DNA of 64,000 nucleotides, taken from positions 1 to 64,000 of the forward strand of contig JBJXDX010000038.1 of the NCBI GenBank assembly GCA_046154585.1, given 5' to 3'. How positions within the stretch are numbered: the stretch's first letter is position 1; each line of letters opens with the position of its first letter. Made by a program: the position numbers and the translations under genes. The notes below the pieces were generated by a model. That model did no database searches and was not told the DNA's origin. It saw only the letters and a program-made list of their open reading frames with translations. Positions 43,791 to 52,417 of the stretch are shown here, in pieces. Source of the stretch: CADEFX01 sp046154585 (lineage in GTDB: Bacteria; Pseudomonadota; Alphaproteobacteria; Rhizobiales; Hyphomicrobiaceae).

Positions 43791-45215
43791 CTATGGGGCC
43801 GCCGGCACCTCCGGCAGGTAGCCACGCATTGTCAGCACGTGGAACCGCCAGATCAGCAGCACCGCATAGATCGCGAGCCCCAGCGAAAGGCCGATCCAAA
43901 CGCCGAGTGCCCCCAATCCCACGGGAAAGGCCAGCCAATAGCAGCTGACAAAGCCGATCCCCCAGAAGCTGACCGCGGCGAAAAGCAGAGGCAGACGCGT
44001 GTCGTTGAGGCCGCGCAAGGCGCCGGCCGCGACAGTCTGCACACCGTCGGCAATGAAGAACGTCATGCCCATGACCAGCAGCAGTGCGGCCAGCGCCACA
44101 GTCTCGGCTGCAGCTGCATTCGCGTCAGGTCCAAGAAAGAGCAGCGGAATCTGGTGCCGCGTCAGCGCGACGAGCGCAGTCGCGCCGGCCATGAACACGG
44201 CGCCGAGACCGATGGCGACCAGTCCAGCGCGACGGCTTGCTGGCGCGTCACCACGTCCGACCGCCTGGCCCACACGCACCGTTGCGGCAAGCGAGATGCC
44301 GAATGGCACCATGAACATCACCGCAGCCGTCTGCAGCGCAATCTGGTGCGCGGCAAGCGCCGTCGTGCCGATACGCCCCATCAGCAGCGCCGCGGCCGCG
44401 AACACGCCGAACTCCAGCAGGTACGAGCCCGAGATCGGCAAGCCCACGGCCAGCAGCTGGCGGAACAGCATGGGATCGAAGCGCCAGAACCGGCCCAACA
44501 CGCGGTATTTCTTGAACGGATGGCGGGCATAGCACACCCACACGGCAACAGCGCACATGGCAAGGTTCACGAAGGTCGTCGCCAGGCCCGCGCCCAGCAG
44601 ATCGAGCTCCGGCAGGCCGAACGCGCCGTAGATCAGCGCATAGGCCAGCACGCCGTTCGCTGGAATGGCGGCCAGCGTGATCCATAGCGCCGGCTCCGGC
44701 CGGTTCACCGCGCTCATGAAATTGCGCAGTGCCATGAAGGCCCAGGCCGGTACCAGGCACCAGCAGAGGCCCGACAGGTAGCGGTGGGCAAGGGCTGCCG
44801 CGTCCGGCGCTTGCCCAAGTGCCAGCAGGATTTCTTCGCCCCACAATTGGATTGCCGTTAGCGGAATGCCCGCGATCACGGCCGCCCACAAGCCGACACG
44901 CAGGGACCGGCGCACCATGCGCGGCTCGCGCGCGCCGAAAGCCTGCGACGCGAGTGGTGCCACGGCCGCGACGAGACCCATGCCGACGGTAAAGGCTGCA
45001 AATAGCACCGTGTGCGCCAGCGCCGTAGCGGCGACGACCTTGTCGCCCAGGCGGCCCAGCAGAATCATATCGGTCGTCATCATCGCGACCTGGCCCAACT
45101 GGGTCAGCGCCATGGGCGCCGCCAGCCGAACGGTCTCGGTCAGCTCGGTGCGAAAAACGGTTCCGTTCGCCGATGCATCAGCACCGGCGGTTGTCATGCT
45201 GCCAGATGAGGTCAT
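43791..45215 (-). CDS. MATE-family efflux transporter
   Basis: A 474-residue drug/cation antiporter of 12 spans. LAAPMALTQLGQVAMMTTDM, FGAREPRMVRRSLRVGLWAA and the second-half HQIALQTAAVMFMVPFGIS and AGALRGLNDTRLP are MATE/NorM hallmarks. Start uncertain: ATG 45215 (MTSSGS) or ATG 45197; neither has a strong ribosome site, and the frame remains open upstream. Confidence 0.93.
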   Translation of the reverse strand: MTSSGSMTTAGADASANGTVFRTELTETVRLAAPMALTQLGQVAMMTTDMILLGRLGDKVVAATALAHTVLFAAFTVGMGLVAAVAPLASQAFGAREPRMVRRSLRVGLWAAVIAGIPLTAIQLWGEEILLALGQAPDAAALAHRYLSGLCWCLVPAWAFMALRNFMSAVNRPEPALWITLAAIPANGVLAYALIYGAFGLPELDLLGAGLATTFVNLAMCAVAVWVCYARHPFKKYRVLGRFWRFDPMLFRQLLAVGLPISGSYLLEFGVFAAAALLMGRIGTTALAAHQIALQTAAVMFMVPFGISLAATVRVGQAVGRGDAPASRRAGLVAIGLGAVFMAGATALVALTRHQIPLLFLGPDANAAAAETVALAALLLVMGMTFFIADGVQTVAAGALRGLNDTRLPLLFAAVSFWGIGFVSCYWLAFPVGLGALGVWIGLSLGLAIYAVLLIWRFHVLTMRGYLPEVPAAP

Positions 45216-45369
45216 GCGTGCAACATAGGCAGCAATGCCCAAAAGGGAAGCAGCAACGTGCCGCCGCCAATCACGATTGCTGACGTCGATTTGACATGCG
45301 TTGCGCGACCGCAGGATAGTTGTGCTCAATCAGTGCCCTTAAGGGGCCGCAGCCAGGAGGAGCGCGTCG

Positions 45370-46515
45370 ATGTCGCTCAAGGAAAAGGGCGCTATCACCG
45401 GCATCGGCGAGACCGCCTACTCGCGTGCCTCCGGAAAGAGCGTGCTGGCGCTGCAGCTTGAGGCTTCTCTTGCGGCCATCGCTGACGCCGGCCTCACGCC
45501 CAAGGACATCGACGGCATCATCGTCTACGGCTCGACGGTAGCCGAAGATTTCATCACCAATTTCGGTATCGCCGATCTGCGCTTTTCTGCCGTCACGCCG
45601 ATGGGCGGCGCCAGTTCGGTCGCCGCCGTCCAGTGCGCCATCGCCGCCATCAGCGCCGGCATCTGCAATCACGTGTTGATCCCGCTTGGCCGCAACGGCT
45701 CGTCGGGGGGACGCATCAGCACGCGCGTGCAGCAGATGCCGCAGTTCCGCACCATCGGTGAATTTGAGATGCCCGTCGGAGCCATCGCGCCCGCACAGCT
45801 TTACGCGCCGATGGCGCGCCGGCACATGGAGCTCTACGGTACCACCAGCCGCCATCTGGCCGAGATCGCCGTCAACACGCGCAAGCACGCCCTCCTCAAC
45901 GGCCGCGGCATGATGACGAAGCCGCTGACGGTCGAGGAGCACCAGACCTCGCGCATGATCTCCGATCCGCTGCGCCTGTTCGACTGCTCGCTCGAAAGCG
46001 ACGGCGGTTGCGCCATCGTGGTCAGCGCCGCCGAACGTGCGCAGGACATGAAGCAGCCAGCCGTGGTCGTGATGGGCGTCGCCGAAGGCCATCCCGATTC
46101 ACCCAGTGCCATCACGCAGCGGCCCGATCTGACACGGCTCGGGCTCGCCAAAGCCGCACCAAAGGCTTTCAAGATGGCAGGCGTCTCGCACGCCGATATC
46201 GATGTCGCCGAGGTGTACGACTGCTTCACCTACATCGTTCTGTGCCAGCTCGAGGACATGGGCTTCTGCAAGAAAGGCGAAGGCGGGCCGTTCGTCATGG
46301 ACGGCGCCATCGCGCTCGACGGCAAGCTGCCGCTCAACACACACGGCGGCCTTCTTAGTCAGGCCCACATGGCTGGGATTAATCACGTCGTCGAGCTGAC
46401 GCGCCAGTTGCGCGGCGCCGCCGGCAAGGCGCAGGTCAAGGACGCGGAGATCGGCCTCGTCACTGGCTACGGCGACATGGGCGATGGCTCCATCGCCATC
46501 ATGCGGAGGGCCTGA
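45370..46515 (+). CDS. thiolase-family protein (SCP-x / acetyl-CoA acetyltransferase-like)
   Basis: A 381-residue thiolase-fold enzyme, first gene of a three-gene cassette. MSLKEKGAITGIGETAYSRA and AEVYDCFTYIVLCQLEDMGF are typical of SCP-x-like non-specific acyl thiolases. The site of the first active cysteine reads MGGASSVAAVQCAI (residues 78-91), with no Cys at the usual place, while the C-terminal LPLNTHGGLLSQAHMAGIN is intact. Many members of this subgroup lack the nucleophile and partner with a DUF35 protein, as here. ATG 45370 has AGGAGG upstream. Confidence 0.88.
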   Translation: MSLKEKGAITGIGETAYSRASGKSVLALQLEASLAAIADAGLTPKDIDGIIVYGSTVAEDFITNFGIADLRFSAVTPMGGASSVAAVQCAIAAISAGICNHVLIPLGRNGSSGGRISTRVQQMPQFRTIGEFEMPVGAIAPAQLYAPMARRHMELYGTTSRHLAEIAVNTRKHALLNGRGMMTKPLTVEEHQTSRMISDPLRLFDCSLESDGGCAIVVSAAERAQDMKQPAVVVMGVAEGHPDSPSAITQRPDLTRLGLAKAAPKAFKMAGVSHADIDVAEVYDCFTYIVLCQLEDMGFCKKGEGGPFVMDGAIALDGKLPLNTHGGLLSQAHMAGINHVVELTRQLRGAAGKAQVKDAEIGLVTGYGDMGDGSIAIMRRA

Positions 46516-46517
46516 CG

Positions 46518-46931
46518 ATGGAGTATTTGAAGCCGGTGCCCGAGCCCACGCCCGAGTCCAAGCCCTACTGGGACGCGCTCAACGAGGGACGGCTGGTGCT
46601 GCAGTCTTGCGGCGCCTGCGGAAAGGTGCGGCACTATCCCCGCCCGCTGTGCGACGCCTGCTACTCTTTCGATGTGCGCTGGATCGAGGCCAAAGGCACC
46701 GGCACGGTCCATAGCTGGACCGTGACGCATCACGCCTTCAATCCCGGCTTCAAGACGGAGCTGCCGTACGTGCTCGTGACGGTGGACCTCGCCGAAGGCG
46801 TGCGCATGCAGGCGCCGCTGCGCGATGCGGATGCGGGTTCACTCAAGCCCGGTCTCCCGGTGCGTCTGCAGATCGAGCTGGCACGGGATGGCCTGGCGCT
46901 GCCGGCGTTCGCTCTCGCGGCAAAGGCTTGA
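46518..46931 (+). CDS. DUF35 OB-fold zinc-ribbon acyl-CoA-associated protein
   Basis: A 137-residue protein that pairs with thiolase-fold enzymes in lipid or ketone metabolism. The N-terminal rubredoxin-like zinc ribbon has two CxxC pairs (SCGACGK and LCDACYS). An OB-fold with VHSWTVTHHAFNPGFKTELP, typical of DUF35, fills the rest. It starts 2 bp after the thiolase stop and supports complex formation with it. Confidence 0.9.
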   Translation: MEYLKPVPEPTPESKPYWDALNEGRLVLQSCGACGKVRHYPRPLCDACYSFDVRWIEAKGTGTVHSWTVTHHAFNPGFKTELPYVLVTVDLAEGVRMQAPLRDADAGSLKPGLPVRLQIELARDGLALPAFALAAKA

Positions 46932-46934
46932 GCG

Positions 46935-47801
46935 ATGGCAGCGACCGTCGACATCGATGATCTGCGCCGTCACATCGGCAAAACCGTCGAAGAGCACGAT
47001 GTCGCCACTGCCGCGCCTTTGCACGGCCTGATCGTCACGTTCGATCGCGACGAGCCGCCGCCCAAGGAGGGAGACATTATCCAGCCGGGCTGGCACGGCG
47101 CGTACTTCCTACAGATGTCGCGCAAGGCAAAACTCGCGGCGGATGGCTTGCCGGTCGAATCGGCACTTCTACCGCCGATGCCGTTTCCGCGTCGCATGTA
47201 TGCCGGCGCCGATATCGCCTTTCACGAACCCATCCGCGTCGGCGATCGCCTGCGGCGCGTGAGCGAGCTTACCGACATATCCCTGCGTGAGGGCAGCACA
47301 GGCGCCTTGATCTTCGTTACCCAGACGCGCAGCATCTTCACGCCGCGCGGGCTCGCCGTCGTCGACCGCTGGCATACGGTGTTTCGCGAGGAAGTGTCCG
47401 CCGGCGCACAAAGTGCTACGCCGAAGCGCGATACGCCCGAAGGCGACCTCCCATGGCGGCGCACCATCGAGGTCGATCCCGTCTCGCTGTTCCGCTATTC
47501 GGCGCTGACCTTCAACCCGCATCGCATCCATTACGACCGGGGCTACGCGACGACCGCGGAAGGCTACCCAGGGCTCGTCGTGCACGGACCCTATTCGCAG
47601 CAATGCCTGCTGGACTTCGCGCGCGATCACGTGCCCGGCCGCCGGATGACGGCATTCACCCAGCGCGCGCGTGCCCCGTTGTTCGACACGTCACCCTTCA
47701 CGCTCGTGGGCCGGCCCGCCGATGAGGGCCGCGGCGCGGACCTGTGGGCCCTGACGCATCAGGGAACCATCGCCATGCAGGCGAAAGCCACCTTCGTCTG
47801 A
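46935..47801 (+). CDS. MaoC-like hydratase/dehydratase
   Basis: A 288-residue two-hotdog protein of the FAS1/MaoC hydratase class. The N-terminal half is the modified hotdog; the C-terminal half holds the hydratase 2 motif FRYSALTFNPHRIHYDRGYA with EGYPGLVVHGP, in which the Asn-His pair is catalytic. It starts 3 bp after the DUF35 gene. The three genes probably hydrate and cleave one acyl-CoA (mesaconyl-type or 3-hydroxyacyl substrate). Confidence 0.85.
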   Translation: MAATVDIDDLRRHIGKTVEEHDVATAAPLHGLIVTFDRDEPPPKEGDIIQPGWHGAYFLQMSRKAKLAADGLPVESALLPPMPFPRRMYAGADIAFHEPIRVGDRLRRVSELTDISLREGSTGALIFVTQTRSIFTPRGLAVVDRWHTVFREEVSAGAQSATPKRDTPEGDLPWRRTIEVDPVSLFRYSALTFNPHRIHYDRGYATTAEGYPGLVVHGPYSQQCLLDFARDHVPGRRMTAFTQRARAPLFDTSPFTLVGRPADEGRGADLWALTHQGTIAMQAKATFV

Positions 47802-47861
47802 TAGGCGGCGAAGGCAGGCGTGGAACTCACACCTGCCGACACGGGCAAATAACGACCCGAT

Positions 47862-48278
47862 TTAGGCAGCCTTCGGCTTGGTGTAGGCGGGCGCCGACTG
47901 CAACTGATCCTTGGTCATATTGATCGTGAAGTACGGCTTGCCGTCGCTATGCAGCATGCGCTTCACCTGATCGGCGGTCATCGACACGGACTTTTGGCCG
48001 ATGCCGAGGAACCCGCCGACGCCGATAATCACGGCCGTGACCTTTCCACTCTCGTCGAGCACAAGATCACTGACGTCACCGACATTCTCGCCGGACATGT
48101 TGTAGACGCGGCCGTTCATGAAGTCGGACGCATGCCATGCACCCTTGACCTCTTGCGTCGGAGGTGTGGGCTTAGTCTGCGTCACTGGAGGTGAGGTTTG
48201 CGTCGAGGGAGCTTGCTGAGCCTGGGCGGCGGCAGCAAGCAACGTCAGGACGGCAGCAGCGATGACAGAGGTGCGCAT
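47862..48278 (-). CDS. secreted PRC-barrel domain protein
   Basis: A 138-residue exported protein. Residues 1-20 are a signal peptide (AAAVLTLLAAAAQAQ), followed by a Pro/Thr/Gln-rich linker. The PRC barrel fills residues 48-115, with YNMSGENVGDVSDLVLDESG and VIIGVGGFLGIGQKSV. Such proteins sit in the periplasm of Hyphomicrobiales; their role is unclear. AAGGAGG 7 bases ahead of ATG 48278 is an excellent ribosome site. Confidence 0.85.
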   Translation of the reverse strand: MRTSVIAAAVLTLLAAAAQAQQAPSTQTSPPVTQTKPTPPTQEVKGAWHASDFMNGRVYNMSGENVGDVSDLVLDESGKVTAVIIGVGGFLGIGQKSVSMTADQVKRMLHSDGKPYFTINMTKDQLQSAPAYTKPKAA

Positions 48279-48414
48279 CAGAAAACCTCCTTGAATCAAT
48301 AAGAAAGCTGCCTCTCCAACCTGCCGCGACGCGCGTTGGTTCCAGGCCGGATCGGTGCGCGGAGGCGCCCCGCGAAAAAAAGTCTCAAAAAAATTTGCGG
48401 GTCGCGAATAAAGC

Positions 48415-48502
48415 CGTGGCTGACCCGTTGTTGTAGCGATCCGCACCCCGCACGCGGATCAAATGGACAGGGCGCCTCTCCCCGCACGAGGCGCCCTTTT
48501 CT
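48415..48502 (+). ncRNA. candidate small RNA with twin CCCCGCAC loops and terminator
   Basis: Plus-strand stretch between two minus-strand genes ending in two consecutive perfect hairpins. Hairpin A: GATCCGC, 9-base loop ACCCCGCAC, GCGGATC. Hairpin B: AGGGCGCCTC (48469-48478), 9-base loop TCCCCGCAC, GAGGCGCCCT, followed by TTTCT, an intrinsic terminator shape. The two loops share CCCCGCAC. No plus-strand gene precedes it, so the terminator needs its own transcript. The 5' end and promoter are not resolved. Confidence 0.4.
48469..48502 (+). terminator. intrinsic terminator on plus strand
   Basis: A 10-bp perfect GC-rich stem (48469-48478 with 48488-48497) followed at once by TTTCT. On the minus strand no T-run follows the stem, so it terminates only plus-strand transcription. 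Confidence 0.65.
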
Positions 48503-48544
48503 ATGGCAACGTCAGCCGAATGCCGCCCGCTGCGGAAAGGGCGA

Positions 48545-48814
48545 CTACATGCGCTCCTTGATCTGGCGAATTTTTCGCAGCTGCCAGTTGGCAATGACAT
48601 TGGGCGTGCGCCCAAAGACGGCCCAGGCATGCCCAAGAATGCCAAGACCCCAGCCCAGGAAGGGCCACTGCACCCACCAGCCGTCGGCGCTGTCCATGCT
48701 GTTGATGACCAGCATCAGGGCCATGACGACGCCGAACACCGCCAAATGGATATAAAAGCCCGTCATTTCCTCGACTTTGCGCTGCGCGCGCACGAGCTTC
48801 TCGTGTGGATCCAT
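48545..48814 (-). CDS. 2TM-domain small membrane protein
   Basis: An 89-residue protein with two spans (residues 20-39 and 48-66) and a basic C-terminal tail ending WQLRKIRQIKERM. The arrangement MDPHEKLVRAQRKVEEMTGF, then two helices separated by a short polar turn, matches the 2TM domain family found alone or fused to histidine kinases. ATG 48814 has GAGGAGAGG ahead of it. Confidence 0.78.
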   Translation of the reverse strand: MDPHEKLVRAQRKVEEMTGFYIHLAVFGVVMALMLVINSMDSADGWWVQWPFLGWGLGILGHAWAVFGRTPNVIANWQLRKIRQIKERM

Positions 48815-48987
48815 GGGCTCGCCTCTCCTCTTCGACATGACTGCTACAAACGCGCGCGCGGGATTGCGCGCAACACTGTCGGCCCCAAACGAGGCTACAG
48901 CCTTTGGCAAATCTAAATGGTTGAGGAAATGGTGGAATTCAACCCCGGGCGCATGCGGAGCGCCCAGAGGCCGCAGGTTGGGGCCGT

Positions 48988-49839
48988 CTAGCCCATTCGC
49001 CGCAAGGATTTTGCATACCCGTCGATGAGCGGCAGCACCGTGTCGGCCTTGGCCGCTGGCACATCGAAGACGACGCGCGCCACGCCGGCGTCGCGATAGC
49101 GCTTCAATGCGTCGAGATCGTTGGCAACACCGAAGATCGAGACCGGAATGGTGCTGGGATCGCGCCCGGCCTCGACCGCCATCCGGCGGAACTCGGGAAG
49201 ATGGGTCAGCACATCCGGATATTGAGGCCGGGACGCATGCGGCAGCCAGCCGTCCCCATAGGCGATGGCCCGGCGCGCGGAGTATGGAAACGCGCCACCC
49301 ACGATGACCGGCGGATACGGCTTCTGGACGGGCTTCGGCCACGTCATCATCGGCGGGAACTTGACCAGCTTGCCGCTGTATTCGGGCTTGGACTTGGTCC
49401 AGATCTCGCGCATGGCTTCCACTTGCTCACGCATCAGCGTGAACCGGGTTTTGAACTCGGTGCCGTGATCGGCCATCTCCTCGGCGTTCCAGCCGCCTCC
49501 GATACCGAACAGGAAGCGTCCGTTGGACACCTGGTCCAGGCTGGCGACCGACTTGGCCGTCTGGATGGTGTCGCGCTGGATGATGAGGCAGATGCCCGTA
49601 CCGAGCTTAAGCTTGCTGGTGACGGCAGCGGCAGCCGTCAACGTGACGAACGGGTCCATCACGTCATAGTACATTTTCGGCACATCCCCGCCTTTGGGGA
49701 ACGGCGACGTGCGCGACAGCGGAATGTGCGAATGCTCCGGCGCCCATAACGACTCGATCCCGCGCTCTTCGAGCGCACGGGCAAGCTCTGCCGGACCCAC
49801 GGAATAGTCCGTGAAGAAAATCGCGACGCCGAAATCCAT
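48988..49839 (-). CDS. LLM-class flavin-dependent oxidoreductase (F420-type)
   Basis: A 283-residue luciferase-like TIM-barrel enzyme. MDFGVAIFFTDYSVGPAELA, LWAPEHSHIP, LKLGTGICLIIQRDTIQTAK and SNGRFLFGIGGGWNAEEM are typical of the F420-dependent LLM class (TIGR03619-like). It may use FMN or F420; I see no F420 biosynthesis genes in the window. The ATG at 49839 has GGAGG 7 bases upstream. It is divergent from the FAD dehydrogenase at 50014. Confidence 0.9.
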   Translation of the reverse strand: MDFGVAIFFTDYSVGPAELARALEERGIESLWAPEHSHIPLSRTSPFPKGGDVPKMYYDVMDPFVTLTAAAAVTSKLKLGTGICLIIQRDTIQTAKSVASLDQVSNGRFLFGIGGGWNAEEMADHGTEFKTRFTLMREQVEAMREIWTKSKPEYSGKLVKFPPMMTWPKPVQKPYPPVIVGGAFPYSARRAIAYGDGWLPHASRPQYPDVLTHLPEFRRMAVEAGRDPSTIPVSIFGVANDLDALKRYRDAGVARVVFDVPAAKADTVLPLIDGYAKSLRRMG

Positions 49840-49855
49840 GTTGCTCCTCCCACGT

Positions 49856-49867
49856 GATCTCGAGATC
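49856..49867. promoter_or_regulatory. palindrome GATCTCGAGATC upstream of LLM gene
   Basis: A perfect 12-bp dyad 17 bp upstream of the LLM start, within the gap between divergent LLM and FAD-dehydrogenase genes. Possible operator; the short length leaves chance open. Confidence 0.3.
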
Positions 49868-50013
49868 TTTGTGCCAAGCTTACAGCAGATGCGCCCGTTA
49901 ACAACATCGCGCGGTGCGATCCGGCTGCGTTTGCCAGCGCGGGAGCCGGCGTGTAGATGCTGACGATAGCCCGCACACGAAGGCCCAGATGAGCACGGGA
50001 CGGACAACAGCCC

Positions 50014-51420
50014 ATGAGCAACGACACCTATGACTCCGTCATCGTCGGTGGCGGACTGGCCGGGCTGGTCACCGCCGCGCGCGCCACGGAGCTCGGGCTG
50101 TCCGTGGCCGTATTGGAAAAAGGCGAGGGCGAGCGCTATCCGTGCAACGCGCGCATGTCCGGCGGCGTCTTCCACGTGGCCTTCAACGACATCAAGTCGC
50201 CACCGGCGACATTGCGCGCCGCGATCGACGCCGCGACTGCGGGCAGCGCCGAGGACGGCCCCGCGCAGGCCATGGCGGAAAAAGCCGGCGCTCTGGTCGA
50301 CTGGCTCGGCAAGCAAGGCGCGCGCTTCATTCGCACCAACGTCGCCTGGCAGAACTACATCCTGGCACCGCCGCGGCCATTGCGAGCCGGCATCGACTGG
50401 ATCGGACGCGGCCCCGATGTGTTGTTGCGCCAGCTCGTCGGCGTTATCGAAAAGCGCGGCGGCAAGATCCACCTGGGCGCCCGCGCAACGTCACTAACAA
50501 TGCAGGACGGCCGATGCACCGGCGTGGCAGCCGAAGCCGCAGGTCAGCCGCTGCGCCTTACGGCCCGCACCGTGGTGCTAGCCGACGGTGGATTTCAATC
50601 CGACGCCGAGATGTTGCGCCGGCACATCACGCCTGAGCCTGCCAAGCTCAAGCAGCGCGGCGGCGTCACGGGCACCGGCGACGGCTTGCGCATGGCCCAG
50701 GACGCGGGCGCGGCGATCACCGCGCTCGATCGCTTCTATGGCCACCTCCTCTGTCGAGATGCCATGTACAGCGACAAAGTGTGGCCCTATCCCGAGCTCG
50801 ATGGCATCGCGACCGCCAGCATTTTGGTGAGCGAACGAGGCACCCGTTTCCTCGACGAAGGCCGCGGCGGCGTGTGGATCGCAAATACGATCGCCAAGCA
50901 GACCAATCCGCTGTGTGCGACCATCATCTTCGACAGCAGGATCTGGGAAGGGCCTGGCCGATCCGCGCGCATCCCCGCCAACCCGTGCCTGGAGAGCGCC
51001 GGCGGCACCATCCTTCGAGCGCCGACACTCGCTGCGTTGGCCGAGAAGGCCAGCGTACCGGCTACCGCACTGGAGACGACGGTCGCTGCTTACAACGCAG
51101 CCGTACACGACAAGTCGTTCGCCACATTGTCGCCCGCGCGCTCGCCGGTAAAATTCACGCCATGGGCCATCGAGACGGCACCGTTCTTCGCCATTCCAGT
51201 CTGCGCCGGCATCCCCTACACCATGGGCGGCATTCGCATCGATGCCGATGCGCGCGTGTTGCGCGACGATGGCAGCATCATCGAAGGTCTGTACGCCGCC
51301 GGCACGACGACGGGCGGCCTCGAAGGCGGGGAGCCCGCCGCCTATCTCGGCGGACTGACCAAGGCTGGCGTGCAAGGCCTTTGTGCTGCGGAGCACATTG
51401 CGCGTACACTCCAGAAATAA
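50014..51420 (+). CDS. FAD-dependent dehydrogenase, fumarate-reductase / tricarballylate dehydrogenase-like
   Basis: A 468-residue flavoprotein of the fumarate reductase / 3-ketosteroid dehydrogenase class. The FAD motif is SVIVGGGLAGLVTAARATEL. GGVTGTGDGLRMAQDAGAAI and GLYAAGTTTGGLEGGEPAAY are family-like. The length equals that of TcuA, which oxidises tricarballylate to cis-aconitate. A tripartite tricarboxylate transporter begins about 1 kb downstream, which supports an organic-acid role, but steroid or aromatic substrates are equally possible. Confidence 0.82.
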   Translation: MSNDTYDSVIVGGGLAGLVTAARATELGLSVAVLEKGEGERYPCNARMSGGVFHVAFNDIKSPPATLRAAIDAATAGSAEDGPAQAMAEKAGALVDWLGKQGARFIRTNVAWQNYILAPPRPLRAGIDWIGRGPDVLLRQLVGVIEKRGGKIHLGARATSLTMQDGRCTGVAAEAAGQPLRLTARTVVLADGGFQSDAEMLRRHITPEPAKLKQRGGVTGTGDGLRMAQDAGAAITALDRFYGHLLCRDAMYSDKVWPYPELDGIATASILVSERGTRFLDEGRGGVWIANTIAKQTNPLCATIIFDSRIWEGPGRSARIPANPCLESAGGTILRAPTLAALAEKASVPATALETTVAAYNAAVHDKSFATLSPARSPVKFTPWAIETAPFFAIPVCAGIPYTMGGIRIDADARVLRDDGSIIEGLYAAGTTTGGLEGGEPAAYLGGLTKAGVQGLCAAEHIARTLQK

Positions 51421-51445
51421 GAAACCGCACGGGAACGAACGCTAC

Positions 51446-51964
51446 ATGATCTACATGGTGGAGATGGATTTCCGCAATACCGAGCGCGAGCACGACTGGC
51501 ACACGTGGTACATCGGGCACGTCACGACCCTGATCACCAAAGTGCCGGGCTTTCGCGCCACCCAGCGCTTTCGCGGACTGACGCCGATGCCGGCGCCGTG
51601 GATGGCGATCCACGATGTCGTGTCACCCGATATTTTCGAGAGCAAGGAATACAAGGCCGTTGGCGGACCAGCCTCAACGGGTGAATGGCAGAACCAGCAC
51701 ACCAACTGGACGCGCAACGCCTATGCCGGGATCGACAATACGCCGGACGTTCCCCTCGATGCGCATCTGCTCGTTGCAGAAGCCGGCGCGAAACTTCCGG
51801 CACCGCACGCAGCAAACGTGATCTGGCTCGAGAACGTCGGCCTGGACCGCACGACAGGTGGCCGTGGCATTGCCATCGTGCCGCCGGGCAAGCTGACGGC
51901 GAACCTTTTTCACACGCCGAAGGTGGGGGTCTACAAGCCCATCACACCGCGCGTCGGCGAATAG
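51446..51964 (+). CDS. hypothetical protein, possible dimeric alpha-beta barrel (EthD-like)
   Basis: A 172-residue protein that I do not recognise with certainty. MIYMVEMDFRNTEREHDWHT and FRATQRFRGL look like the first strand and helix of a dimeric alpha-beta barrel (EthD / DABB type). The gene starts 26 bp after the FAD-dehydrogenase stop and should be cotranscribed. ATG 51446 or 51455 could be the start. Confidence 0.6.
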   Translation: MIYMVEMDFRNTEREHDWHTWYIGHVTTLITKVPGFRATQRFRGLTPMPAPWMAIHDVVSPDIFESKEYKAVGGPASTGEWQNQHTNWTRNAYAGIDNTPDVPLDAHLLVAEAGAKLPAPHAANVIWLENVGLDRTTGGRGIAIVPPGKLTANLFHTPKVGVYKPITPRVGE

Positions 51965-52138
51965 TGCGGTCGGCGCGAGACTTTCGGCGTGAACGACGCG
52001 ACTCCAATGCGTGCAGCGGCTGCAGCGCTGGCCGTCGAGACAGACGTCGTGGTCGTCCCCGACGCAACGCGGCACATGACGTCGTCTCCGCTGACCTGCC
52101 CGAAGCAGCACGGCCCGCATGAACCGCGAGGGAAAGGC

Positions 52139-52360
52139 ATGAACGACTATCCGACCGTGCGGCTGTTGCTGCGCTGGGGCAACCACATGGCGACTGCCGC
52201 CGCAGTCGCGATGCCTGTCTTTGCGTTGCTGCTGATGGCCGAGGGCTGGCCGTGGACAACGCTCCTCGCCGGCTTGTTTGCCGGCGTGGCCGTCCTCATT
52301 CTAGCCCGCAGCTACGTCGAGCTGATCCGCATCATCGCCGATACGCTGCTCCCGCGGTAA
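52139..52360 (+). CDS. small two-span membrane protein
   Basis: A 73-residue protein with two hydrophobic helices (about residues 20-36 and 41-56) between a polar head (MNDYPTVRLLLRWGNH) and ARSYVELIRIIADTLLPR. GAGGGAAAGG precedes ATG 52139. No known family; it lies 175 bp after the barrel protein and ends 57 bp short of the convergent tctC. Confidence 0.6.
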   Translation: MNDYPTVRLLLRWGNHMATAAAVAMPVFALLLMAEGWPWTTLLAGLFAGVAVLILARSYVELIRIIADTLLPR

Positions 52361-52417
52361 AACGATCCCGTCCGAATCCAGCCAGGATCGCAGGGCACAC
52401 GGCGCGGCGGCAGACCG

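Noticed and set aside
48300..48500. A tRNA gene near the candidate small RNA
   Set aside because: No cloverleaf arms, T-loop consensus or CCA context could be matched; only two hairpins and a terminator are seen.
51989..52138. A longer start for the two-span protein, from 51989
   Set aside because: The extra 50 residues are not protein-like, and a good ribosome site lies directly before ATG 52139.
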